This document shows positions 5,847-13,420 of a stretch of 13,426 bases of DNA, piece after piece. Origin of the DNA: UBA9414 sp958446945 (lineage in GTDB: Bacteria > Bacillota > Clostridia > Lachnospirales > Lachnospiraceae); contig CAUCYJ010000054.1 in the NCBI GenBank assembly GCA_958446945.1, forward strand, positions 1 to 13,426. The letters are read 5' to 3'. The translations under genes and the position numbers were made by a program. The notes under the pieces were generated by a model. The model ran no database searches. It was not told the DNA's origin and was given only the letters and a program-made list of their open reading frames with translations. Position 1 is the first letter of the stretch; each line of letters begins with the position of its first letter.

Positions 5847-6800
5847 CTATTTCATCGATTTAATTCTCGGATCTACCAGACAATATAAAATATCTGACAG
5901 TAAATTTCCAAGAATGACCAATGTTCCTGAAAGTACAAGCACACTCATAACAATCGGATAATCCATTGCCTGAATTGCCTTCACAAAATAAGGTCCGATT
6001 CCCGGCCAAGAAAAGATTGTTTCTGTGATCACCGCCCCTGTCACAAGCATCGGAAGCGCCATTCCAAGTTTCGTAATTAGCGGAATCAGTACATTTTTCC
6101 CTACATGTTTCAAAAGTATCTCTGCTTTTTTAGCACCAAATGCCTGCTGTACAATTACATAATCTTCTTTCAGCTGTCCAATTGTAGAACCCCTTACATA
6201 TCTTGTCAGATCCGGAAGGAAACCAATTGTCAACACGATGTATGGCATTGCAAAATGTCTGAAATAGTCTGCAATAGAATGTTCCAAACCAATGGTATGC
6301 ATCCCCATAATCGGGAATATTTTAAATTTATATCCCAGGAAATACATAAGAATCATTGCAAACCAGAAAGTCGGCATAGAAATTCCCACAGAACAAAGTC
6401 CGTCAATCACTTTATCCTGCCATTTATTTTTATGACTTCCTGCAACCAGTCCAAGCACAATTGCCAGAAAATATGCTGTTAAATATGCCGGCAGCACAAG
6501 CTGAATTGTTGCCGGAATACGGATTTTTAAATCATATTTAATACTTGTGTGAGATAACAGAGAATAACCAAAATCTCCCTGCATAATATTCCCAAGCCAC
6601 CGTCCATACTGAACGATCATCGGGTCATTTAATCCATAGGCTTCTTTCTTTGCTTCTATCTCTGCCTGTGTCATATCCGGTGTCGTGATGGAATCAATCG
6701 CATCATACGGCGCCAGATTGATCAATGTAAAACAGATTACGGTAATCAAAAGCAATAACGGTATTGCCTGCAGAATTCGTTTTCCAATGTATTTTAACAT
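5847..6800 (-). CDS. oppB: Oligopeptide/dipeptide ABC transporter permease, OppB/DppB type
   Basis: This is the first integral-membrane subunit, 317 residues, normal for OppB/DppB. It has six predicted spans at roughly 10-30, 98-119, 138-158, 183-200, 237-262 and 283-308. Family hallmarks are GDFGYSL (75-81), the FPIMG motif (162-166), the cytoplasmic coupling segment DYVIVQQAFGA (213-223), and the C-terminal run ETIFSWPGIG (260-269), AMDYP (278-282), NLLSDILY (299-306) and DPRI (310-313). The Shine-Dalgarno AAGGAG (6807-6812) lies 6 nt before ATG 6800. It is separated from oppA by 104 bp containing a hairpin, while the genes after it are tightly packed. As in OppC, the canonical EAA residues of the coupling loop are not conserved. 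Confidence 0.93.
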   Translation of the reverse strand: MLKYIGKRILQAIPLLLLITVICFTLINLAPYDAIDSITTPDMTQAEIEAKKEAYGLNDPMIVQYGRWLGNIMQGDFGYSLLSHTSIKYDLKIRIPATIQLVLPAYLTAYFLAIVLGLVAGSHKNKWQDKVIDGLCSVGISMPTFWFAMILMYFLGYKFKIFPIMGMHTIGLEHSIADYFRHFAMPYIVLTIGFLPDLTRYVRGSTIGQLKEDYVIVQQAFGAKKAEILLKHVGKNVLIPLITKLGMALPMLVTGAVITETIFSWPGIGPYFVKAIQAMDYPIVMSVLVLSGTLVILGNLLSDILYCLVDPRIKSMK

Positions 6801-6862
6801 CTTCTTCTCCTTTTCCTGACAGAAGCGCCTACACTTTCCTGCCAGCTACTCTTAATCATAAA

Positions 6863-6894
6863 TAGAAGGGAGGCAACTTTGTGCTTCCCTTCTA
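6863..6894 (-). other. Intercistronic hairpin between oppA and oppB
   Basis: TAGAAGGGA (6863-6871) and TCCCTTCTA (6886-6894) are perfect 9-bp complements. A further GCA/TGC pair (6873-6875/6882-6884) stacks inside past one mismatch, closing a 6-base loop. It begins 10 nt after the oppA stop codon on the transcribed strand. The following sequence (TTTATGATT) is not a real U-run, so it is at most a leaky terminator. It is more likely a 3' stability element protecting the oppA message. The role is inference from position. Confidence 0.5.
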
Positions 6895-6904
6895 CCGTCT
6901 GCCT

Positions 6905-8497
6905 CTATTTTAATTTCAGCTTCGCCATATCTCCGAATGTATAGATCGGAACAAGTCCCGCATCTTCAACACCTTCTACACGAGCAGATGTAACAAGTGT
7001 TCTTAAGTTTGTTCCAAATGGATAGAAAATAGCTTCTTCAGAAACCTTTTTCTGTACTTCTGTGTAGATTTCTTTTCTTTCTGCCTCATCTAATGTGGCA
7101 TTTCCTTGTGCAAACAACTCATCAATCTCAGGGCTTGTATAGTTGATCATATCATCTTTTGTAGACACAAACAGCATAGAGTACATGTCTGGATCAACTC
7201 CCATAACATATCCACCAAAGAAGATATCGTAATCTGTATTTGTACGGTCATAAGCAGCTTTCATGTATGCAGCCTGATTCATTCCGCAAAGTTCAACCTG
7301 AATACCAACTTCTTTTAACTGTGCCTGAACTGTTAAAGCCATTCTCTGCTGAATAGAATCTTCTTCTACAAAGCAAAGTTTAAGAGCTTTTGCACCATTC
7401 GCTGTCAATTCTTTTGCTTTTTCCACATCCTGATCCCATTTTTCAACATCATCTGTGTAGTAAGCGTTGTTATATGGAAGGAAAGAGTATCCAAGTTCAA
7501 AGAACTCTTTATCACTGTATGCTGCAAGCATGATCTCTTCACGATCCAATGCTCTTAACACACCTTCTCTGTAGCTCTTATCTTTCATGCTCTCTGCAAC
7601 CGGATTAAGACGCATATAAGCTACACGGCCTTCACTGTAGTTTGTGATATTAAAATTCTCATTGTCTGCAAACGGGTCCAGAAGATCCGGAAGTGCGATC
7701 CATGCATCAACCTCTCCATTCTGAAGAGCAAGTGTTGCTGTATCATCTTTCTCAATGACTCTGTAAACAACTGTATCAATGTTAGCTTCTCCGCCTGCAT
7801 AATTCGGATTCTTTTTAAACTTTAAGTACTGTCCTGTCTTATATTCTTCTAATACATACGGACCAGCTCCTACAACTTCTTCTTCAAGCATATTGATATC
7901 AAATGTATTCTTTCCTTCAAAAATATGTTTCGGAAGAATGCTTGCCTCAGAAGACATAATTTCAAATGCACTTGCACAAACTGCCGGGAGTTTAAATTCC
8001 AATGTAAGATCATCCACTTTTGTTACTTCAATCGGTTTTCCTTCGATATACATATTCTGACTGTTTTCATTCTGTGTATCGTAAGTATATTTTACATCAT
8101 CTGCAGTTAATGGTTCGCCATCACTCCATTTTAAATCCGGTTTCAGCTTCATTGTGTATGTCAGTCCATCCTCGGATGCCTCCATACTTTCTGCTAAAAT
8201 ATATTCTACTTTTCCATCTGGATAGATATAGTATGCCGGTGAATATAACAGATGACATGTCATCAGACCAAAACGGTCATCTGCTGTCAGTGGGTTCAAT
8301 GTATTTCCTGTATCACCACCGATTGCATAAGTAAAAATTCCATCTGCTCCTTTTGTTCCCTCTGAAGATGCATTTGTCTCACCCTGAGCTGCTGCTTTTG
8401 ATTTCGCTTCTTCCTCTGGGTCTGCTTTTCCGCATCCTGCCAAAGCTGATACAGCCATCACTGTACAAAGTAATAAACTTACCAGTTTCTTTTTCAT
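6905..8497 (-). CDS. oppA: Peptide ABC transporter substrate-binding lipoprotein, solute-binding family 5
   Basis: This is the extracytoplasmic binding protein that delivers ligand to OppBC. The 530-residue product starts with a lipoprotein signal peptide ending LAGC, so Cys22 would be lipidated. A charged Ala/Glu/Ser/Gly-rich tether (about 23-52) follows. Family-5 hallmarks are LKWSDGEPLTADDVKYTYD (122-140), GAGPYVLEEY followed by KFKKNPNY in the middle, and DYDIFFGGYVMGVDPDMY near the C-terminal lobe. I chose ATG 8497 because AAGGAGG (8504-8510) is 6 nt upstream and the signal peptide begins there; the longer reading from 8527 lacks such a site. It is the first gene of the operon, with its own promoter. 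Family 5 also binds nickel, heme and oligosaccharides, so peptide specificity is likely but unproven. Confidence 0.92.
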   Translation of the reverse strand: MKKKLVSLLLCTVMAVSALAGCGKADPEEEAKSKAAAQGETNASSEGTKGADGIFTYAIGGDTGNTLNPLTADDRFGLMTCHLLYSPAYYIYPDGKVEYILAESMEASEDGLTYTMKLKPDLKWSDGEPLTADDVKYTYDTQNENSQNMYIEGKPIEVTKVDDLTLEFKLPAVCASAFEIMSSEASILPKHIFEGKNTFDINMLEEEVVGAGPYVLEEYKTGQYLKFKKNPNYAGGEANIDTVVYRVIEKDDTATLALQNGEVDAWIALPDLLDPFADNENFNITNYSEGRVAYMRLNPVAESMKDKSYREGVLRALDREEIMLAAYSDKEFFELGYSFLPYNNAYYTDDVEKWDQDVEKAKELTANGAKALKLCFVEEDSIQQRMALTVQAQLKEVGIQVELCGMNQAAYMKAAYDRTNTDYDIFFGGYVMGVDPDMYSMLFVSTKDDMINYTSPEIDELFAQGNATLDEAERKEIYTEVQKKVSEEAIFYPFGTNLRTLVTSARVEGVEDAGLVPIYTFGDMAKLKLK

Positions 8498-8522
8498 GAC
8501 GTTCCTCCTTATAATAAATATA

Positions 8523-8532
8523 GGCATATGCC
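8523..8532 (-). other. Perfect 10-bp palindrome in the oppA leader
   Basis: GGCATATGCC lies about 25 nt upstream of the oppA start codon and just inside the predicted transcript. It could be an operator or a minor hairpin next to the ribosome-binding site. A palindrome this short can occur by chance. Confidence 0.25.
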
Positions 8533-8552
8533 CATGTATTTGTTACGCCCAT

Positions 8553-8581
8553 ATTATATGTAATGTTTACAGGAATGTCCA
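8553..8581 (-). promoter_or_regulatory. Sigma-A-type promoter of the opp operon
   Basis: On the minus strand TGGACA (8576-8581, one mismatch to TTGACA) is followed by 17 bp and a perfect TATAAT (8553-8558). Transcription would start near 8546, giving a leader of about 50 nt. The stretch immediately upstream (8582-8620) is very AT-rich and could act as an UP element. No convincing terminator separates the promoter from the ATPase gene ending at 8681, so readthrough from that operon cannot be excluded. Confidence 0.7.
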
Positions 8582-8680
8582 ATTGATATATTTAATATAA
8601 TATTACATATTTATTTACTTTTTCTATTCCGAAAATTTTCTACAAAATCTCCCTCACTAATGATAGTATTTTCGAAATAA

Positions 8681-9790
8681 TTATACGATTGCCTGTCCAT
8701 TATCCGGATCGAAGAAATGCATTTTCTCAGGGTCCATGGCGATCTTTACTATCTCCCCTCTCTGTGCCTCTGCAGAAGATGCTACTTTTGCAATCAGCTG
8801 GAACTCACCATCCTCGAAGTAAAGAAGTGACTCTGCCCCAAGCATCTCCCTTACTTCTACCTTCTCTTCAATGACAGAAGATGCGAATTTCTTCTGATGT
8901 TCTTCGTCTACATACAGATCTTCCGGACGTATTCCCATAATAACTTTACGCCCTATATAGTTACCCTCCTGAAGGCGAAATGCGTCCTGTGGTCCCATTT
9001 TTATTTTCTGATCATCAAAATATAACCACATGCCTTCTTCCTCTTTCATACAGATTCCTTCTATAAAGTTCATTTGTGGTGTCCCGATAAATCCCGCCAC
9101 AAACTGATTCGCCGGATGCTCATAAAGTTCCGATGGTGTGCCTACCTGCTGAATCACTCCATCTTTTAATACAACAATCTTTGTCCCCAATGTCATTGCT
9201 TCAACCTGATCATGAGTTACATAAATAAACGTCGTATCCAATTCTTTATGAAGCCGTTTAATTTCAACTCTCATTTCCGCCCGAAGCTTAGCATCCAAAT
9301 TTGACAGCGGTTCATCCATTAAAAATACTTTCGGATGACGCACAATCGTTCTTCCGATTGCAACTCTTTGCTTCTGCCCACCTGACAACTGTCCCGGTTT
9401 TCGTTTCAACACGCTCTCCAGTCCAAGTATCTGCGCCGCCTCGCGTACTTTCTCGTCAATCTCTTTTTTCGGCAGGCCCGCTAATTTCAAACTATAGCCA
9501 ATATTATCATAGACTGTCATATGCGGATACAGAGCATAATTTTGAAATACCATAGCCATATTCCGGTCATAAGACGGCACATCATTCATCAACTCGCCAT
9601 CCACATAAAGGCTTCCTTCTGTGATTTCTTCCAAACCGGCAATCATCCTTAAAGTAGTTGATTTCCCACATCCGGACGGACCTACAAAAATAATGAATTC
9701 TTTATCCGGTATTGTTAAATTAAAATCTTTTACAACCTGAACATGATTATCATATGTTTTACCTACATGTTCTAATACAATTTCTGACAT
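8681..9790 (-). CDS. ugpC: ABC transporter ATP-binding protein, UgpC/MsmK/MalK family
   Basis: This ATPase belongs to the carbohydrate/glycerol-phosphate importer class (CUT1) and acts as a homodimer on the membrane. In 369 residues it has Walker A GPSGCGKST (37-45), Q-loop FQNYALYPHMTVYDN (82-96), signature LSGGQKQRVAIGR (135-147), Walker B VFLMDE (155-160) and H-loop His193. The C-terminal TOBE/regulatory domain (about 235-369) includes GIRPEDL (286-292). AGGAGG (9798-9803) lies 7 nt before ATG 9790, inside the end of the HAD gene, which it overlaps by 19 bp. The context next to a UgpB-like binding protein favours UgpC, but MsmK-type ATPases are often shared among several importers, so the symbol is tentative. 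Confidence 0.85.
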   Translation of the reverse strand: MSEIVLEHVGKTYDNHVQVVKDFNLTIPDKEFIIFVGPSGCGKSTTLRMIAGLEEITEGSLYVDGELMNDVPSYDRNMAMVFQNYALYPHMTVYDNIGYSLKLAGLPKKEIDEKVREAAQILGLESVLKRKPGQLSGGQKQRVAIGRTIVRHPKVFLMDEPLSNLDAKLRAEMRVEIKRLHKELDTTFIYVTHDQVEAMTLGTKIVVLKDGVIQQVGTPSELYEHPANQFVAGFIGTPQMNFIEGICMKEEEGMWLYFDDQKIKMGPQDAFRLQEGNYIGRKVIMGIRPEDLYVDEEHQKKFASSVIEEKVEVREMLGAESLLYFEDGEFQLIAKVASSAEAQRGEIVKIAMDPEKMHFFDPDNGQAIV

Positions 9791-10527
9791 TTCATCTCCT
9801 CCTCAAGCAGCGGCAGCAAGTATTCAACCGAATCGATCACATAATCTGCACCTCGCAGTTCCTTCTTTCCGCTTACACCGCTTAATACACCAATCGATAC
9901 TGCCTCGCATTGCTTAGCAAATTTAATATCATTTGCCGTATCGCCTACAATCGCAACTTCTTTCGGTGTAATTGCAAAACGCTCTGCAAATTGTTCCAAC
10001 ATATCCGGGGCCGGTTTCGGTCTTACGATTCCATTATCTGCTCCGAGATAATCAAGATATTCCAATACTCCAAGACGCTTCATGCACGTCTTCGCTGATT
10101 CATATGTATCTGCTGTTGCAAGACCGATGTAAATCTTCTTCTCTTTCAATTCCTGAAACAACTCTTTCAGGTTTCCCAGAGGTATATATTCCTGATTTTT
10201 CTCAGTAACAATTCTCTGAAAAATCTTTTCCAGACACTTTCCAAGTTCTGAATCCGAATGTTCAATCAGAACTCCCATACGCGCAAACACAGCACGGATA
10301 TCTGCTGCAATTTCTCTGTAAGATTTATATGCTAATGCTCCACACGGATCTACTTTCCCATCACAAACACCAATAGCCTCCATTACATAACCGATTGTTT
10401 TCTCATCCTGCGGCAATCCCTGCTCCGCAAGAAACTCCGGAATTGCTCGCTCTGCAGCCGTCAGCCATAGCGAAAAGAAATCAATCAGTGTTCCATCTTT
10501 ATCAAATAAAATCCCTTTAATCTTCAT
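9772..10527 (-). CDS. HAD-superfamily hydrolase, phosphoglycolate-phosphatase-like
   Basis: This is a cytosolic phosphatase-type HAD enzyme of 251 residues. All four HAD motifs are visible: motif I FDKDGTL with nucleophile Asp9 and acid Asp11, motif II Thr138 (GLATAD), motif III Lys171 (RPKPAPD) and motif IV GDTAND (Asp196, Asp200). An alpha-helical C1 cap occupies roughly residues 15-115, as in the Gph/PGP group (Pfam HAD_2 type). It starts 3 bp after the PHP gene stop, with GAGGGAA (10536-10542) 8 nt before ATG 10527, and overlaps the ATPase gene. The context suggests it removes phosphate from the product released by the PHP enzyme, for example a glycerol- or sugar-phosphate. The substrate cannot be read from the sequence. 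Confidence 0.85.
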   Translation of the reverse strand: MKIKGILFDKDGTLIDFFSLWLTAAERAIPEFLAEQGLPQDEKTIGYVMEAIGVCDGKVDPCGALAYKSYREIAADIRAVFARMGVLIEHSDSELGKCLEKIFQRIVTEKNQEYIPLGNLKELFQELKEKKIYIGLATADTYESAKTCMKRLGVLEYLDYLGADNGIVRPKPAPDMLEQFAERFAITPKEVAIVGDTANDIKFAKQCEAVSIGVLSGVSGKKELRGADYVIDSVEYLLPLLEEEMKCQKLY

Positions 10528-10530
10528 TCT

Positions 10531-12075
10531 TTATCTTCCCTCAAATTTTTTCACTGCCTCAGCAAAAGTTATACATTCATGAGTTTTCCTGCCATGATAC
10601 ACCGGATTTACATAAGCCAGCAGTTCTCCTGCCTCATTTCTTACTTCCGCACGCATGTAAGACCATTCTCCCTGCCTGAATTCTGCTTTTGCTTCCGCTG
10701 TCACGCTGCCATCTGCTTCTTCTGTCTGTCTAAGCAGTTCACGTCTTCCATCCCGAATCATATATAGGCAAATGCGTTCCGTTGTGTCATACACACGAAT
10801 ATGATACTCAACTGAAACCGTATCCTCTGTAAACTGCAGTTCATCTCCCGGCAAATAACGGTTCCCACTGCAGAAAATTTCGAACGCTCCCATGCAAAAA
10901 CGACTCACATACATATTTCCGCGGCGCACTCGTTCCATTAATTCTGCTGCCGATAAACCTTCACAAAACACAAAAGTCCCCGGATCTCCGGCAATGGACG
11001 GAAGTTCTGCACCGTCATAGCGCTCTTCTAAAAGATTGTGGGAATCACTTCCTCCCACTCCCCATATGTTCCATCCGTCTTCCCAAAGCAGGTCAAGAAA
11101 TGCCACCGCCTGTTCATTTGCTTCTTTCGCATACGGATAAGTAGGATCATTGATTACCTCAAGACAGTCCATATCCTGCAGCGCAAGACCGCCGTGTTTC
11201 CATTTCCAGATATGAAGAAACGGATGATTCACGCTGACAATCCAATTTCTTTCCTTTGCCTCCGCAATTGCTTCATACATGAATTGCTCAGAACTTTCAT
11301 CTCCCACATGTTCCAGCAATTGTGGAAGCACTTTAGGCATCCGGTCGATACCAAAGAAATTACAGTGCCCCTGTTCTGTCGTAATTTCAATTCCCGGCAA
11401 AATCAAAAGAGATGTATCCACCCATCCGGTATGAATCGCATTATGTTCTGTCGGAACATAAAAATCCAGTTCTGTCAGCTTTGCCTTCTCCATTGCAGAC
11501 GCTGTTGTTTCTTTCCCGTCAGAAAGTGTTGTGTGTGTATGAAAATCTCCTTTATACCACATTGTTTCCCGACAGACTTCTCGCTTCCAATCATAATGAT
11601 CCAGCACCGGAAGCATTTGATTTCTTCCCGATGTTTTTGAAACCCACTCCTGGTCCCCAATTACATCCAAAACATGAAATGGCATTTTGCCGTCTTCTTC
11701 AGCAGTTTCATCGTCGAAAGTCTCCAACTCAATCACAAAATTTACCACCGCATCCCCAAGAAACTGTGCAATGTACTCTGTAAATAAAAATAATTCTATT
11801 TTCCAGTTTCCAGCTTCGATTGATCCCGGCACTCCTCCTACAGATGTATCTTTTCCTCCTGAACCAATCAACAATTCACGCTCTCCATGCCCAAGAAGAT
11901 GCCAAAGTCTTACCCTTCCTTCCTGATCATACACAACAAGATATCCCATGCCGGAATATTCCTCTTCTAATCTGACACGCAGTAACATCTGACTCGTAGC
12001 AAAAGGAATCCTTACGGATTCCTCGCTTCGCACTGCAGTAGATTTACTAATTTGAAATATTAATTCTTTCTTCAT
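10531..12075 (-). CDS. PHP-domain metallohydrolase of the CehA/McbA type, probable phosphoesterase
   Basis: This is a 514-residue protein with no signal peptide, so cytosolic. The PHP domain (about 175-350) keeps the full set of nine metal-ligand positions: HTH (His179, His181), Asp186, EHN (His211), GIE (Glu230), GHCNF (His237), NHP (His284) and GGSDSH (Asp344, His346). This pattern builds a trinuclear metal site that cleaves phosphoesters or, in CehA/McbA, carbamate esters. About 170 beta-rich residues precede it and about 125 follow (from about 390), the extended architecture of this family. ATG 12075 has GAGGAG (12087-12092) 11 nt upstream; a TTG at 12102 is an alternative lacking a site. 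It lies 30 bp after the binding-protein gene and 3 bp before the HAD gene. Phosphodiester cleavage after import is the likely role, by inference. Confidence 0.85.
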   Translation of the reverse strand: MKKELIFQISKSTAVRSEESVRIPFATSQMLLRVRLEEEYSGMGYLVVYDQEGRVRLWHLLGHGERELLIGSGGKDTSVGGVPGSIEAGNWKIELFLFTEYIAQFLGDAVVNFVIELETFDDETAEEDGKMPFHVLDVIGDQEWVSKTSGRNQMLPVLDHYDWKREVCRETMWYKGDFHTHTTLSDGKETTASAMEKAKLTELDFYVPTEHNAIHTGWVDTSLLILPGIEITTEQGHCNFFGIDRMPKVLPQLLEHVGDESSEQFMYEAIAEAKERNWIVSVNHPFLHIWKWKHGGLALQDMDCLEVINDPTYPYAKEANEQAVAFLDLLWEDGWNIWGVGGSDSHNLLEERYDGAELPSIAGDPGTFVFCEGLSAAELMERVRRGNMYVSRFCMGAFEIFCSGNRYLPGDELQFTEDTVSVEYHIRVYDTTERICLYMIRDGRRELLRQTEEADGSVTAEAKAEFRQGEWSYMRAEVRNEAGELLAYVNPVYHGRKTHECITFAEAVKKFEGR

Positions 12076-12105
12076 TATTTTAAAATCTCCTCGTACATCC
12101 AAACA

Positions 12106-13413
12106 CTATTTTGCAACACTATCCAGTGCCTTCTGAGCTGTAGCAGCCGCCTCGTCAAGGGCTTCTTTCGCTGAAATCCCTTCAATTTCCACTTTATCAG
12201 CCGCAATCGTCAGCGCATCAAAAATCTTACCTCCTGTTGGGTCTTCCGGAAGAATAGAGCCATGCATTGCCTGCTGCAGCGGTACAAGAATCTGTGGATT
12301 ACCTTCTGCATAATCTACAAACTCCGGAACTTCCTGTGTTGATTCACGCACTGCAACATAACCTGTATTCATTGACCATTTTGCCTGATGTTCCGGAGTC
12401 GTAAAGAATTTCATAAATTCATATACTCCCTGTTTCGCTTCATCAGAAGTGCTGTCAAGCATAACATACTGAAGCGCATCTGCTGTTGGTGCAGATTCAT
12501 TTTCGCCCCATCCCGGCTGCTCCATCGCTGCTACGATGTTAAAATCAAGGTCAGCCTGGTCTCCTGAAGAACCAGTGTATCCACCTGCTTTATTTTGAAG
12601 CACATCATCAATTGTTTTATACCAGTATTCCCATCCCTGACCGCCAGAGTGAATTCTCATTGTTTTATCTTCATGAATCCATTTGCGGAAGCTTTCCCAG
12701 ACTTCAACCCATTCATCAGAATTAATTAAAACCTTCTTTCCGTCATCGCTCAGGATTTTCGCTCCGTTACTTAAAGCTGCATCTACAAGATTTCCTGACC
12801 CCCACATTGGTTCCCATCCATAAAATGCTTCGCCCTTTGACATTGTCTTCGCTGCCTTTTCAAGATCCTGCCATGTCTTAATATCTTCTGCTTTAATTCC
12901 TGCCTCTTCAAATGCCGCTTTATTATAGTACATTACCTGTGTTGTTCCGTATGCAGGCATTGCAAACATATCATCATCGTATTTTCCCTGATCAAAGAAT
13001 ACCGGAATATAATCATCTTCTTCAAAGCTGTCATCTTTTTCTATAAACTCATTCAGGTCAGCCAGCAAATCTTTCTTGTAGAGATTCCGTGATTTATCCA
13101 CATCAAGCAATGCCATATCCGGAGCATTTTTTCCTGCAATTCCTGCCTGAAGCTTCTCATACGTCTCTGTATAATCAGCCTGTGTCGTACCGACAATCTC
13201 ATATGTATCCTGTGAACCATTAAATTCTTCAATCATATCTCCAAGTACATTTACTGCTGTCTTTCCACCAGAATACCAGAAATCAATCTGTACTTTTCCG
13301 TCCTCTGTTTTCTGGACCTCTTCTGCGTTTGCTGTTTTCTTTCCACATCCTGTAAATACTCCTGCTGCCAAAACAGCTGCCATACAAAGTGCAATCACTC
13401 TTTTCTGTTTCAT
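12106..13413 (-). CDS. ugpB: Extracellular solute-binding lipoprotein, family 1 (UgpB-like)
   Basis: This 435-residue binding protein belongs to a CUT1-type ABC importer. A lipoprotein signal peptide ends FTGC, placing the lipidated Cys at residue 23. Recognisable family-1 segments are VQIDFWYSGG (41-50), the NAPDMALLD strand (96-104), FAMPAYGTTQVMYYNKAAFEEAGI (150-173), a GYTGSSGDQ ligand-loop region (278-286), FFTTPEHQAKW (336-346) and NTGYVAVR (349-356), where UgpB has a comparable NTGY segment. ATG 13413 is chosen because GGAGGA (13421-13426) is 8 nt away, while ATG 13419 is too close. The ligand is unknown; glycerol-3-phosphate or a phosphodiester is favoured by the PHP and HAD neighbours, a sugar is the alternative. 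Permease genes are expected beyond the right edge. Confidence 0.85.
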   Translation of the reverse strand: MKQKRVIALCMAAVLAAGVFTGCGKKTANAEEVQKTEDGKVQIDFWYSGGKTAVNVLGDMIEEFNGSQDTYEIVGTTQADYTETYEKLQAGIAGKNAPDMALLDVDKSRNLYKKDLLADLNEFIEKDDSFEEDDYIPVFFDQGKYDDDMFAMPAYGTTQVMYYNKAAFEEAGIKAEDIKTWQDLEKAAKTMSKGEAFYGWEPMWGSGNLVDAALSNGAKILSDDGKKVLINSDEWVEVWESFRKWIHEDKTMRIHSGGQGWEYWYKTIDDVLQNKAGGYTGSSGDQADLDFNIVAAMEQPGWGENESAPTADALQYVMLDSTSDEAKQGVYEFMKFFTTPEHQAKWSMNTGYVAVRESTQEVPEFVDYAEGNPQILVPLQQAMHGSILPEDPTGGKIFDALTIAADKVEIEGISAKEALDEAAATAQKALDSVAK

Positions 13414-13420
13414 AATCATT

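Noticed and set aside
8582..8680. Search for a terminator between the UgpC-like gene and the opp promoter
   Set aside because: CGAAAAT/ATTTTCG repeats and a GAAAATTTTC palindrome occur, but the loop is over 30 bases and there is no GC stem with a U-run. I do not call a terminator.
11038..11640. Plus-strand open frame of 200 codons, the longest on that strand
   Set aside because: It lies wholly antisense to the well-supported PHP gene. Its cysteine-, histidine- and arginine-rich composition is typical of an antisense shadow.
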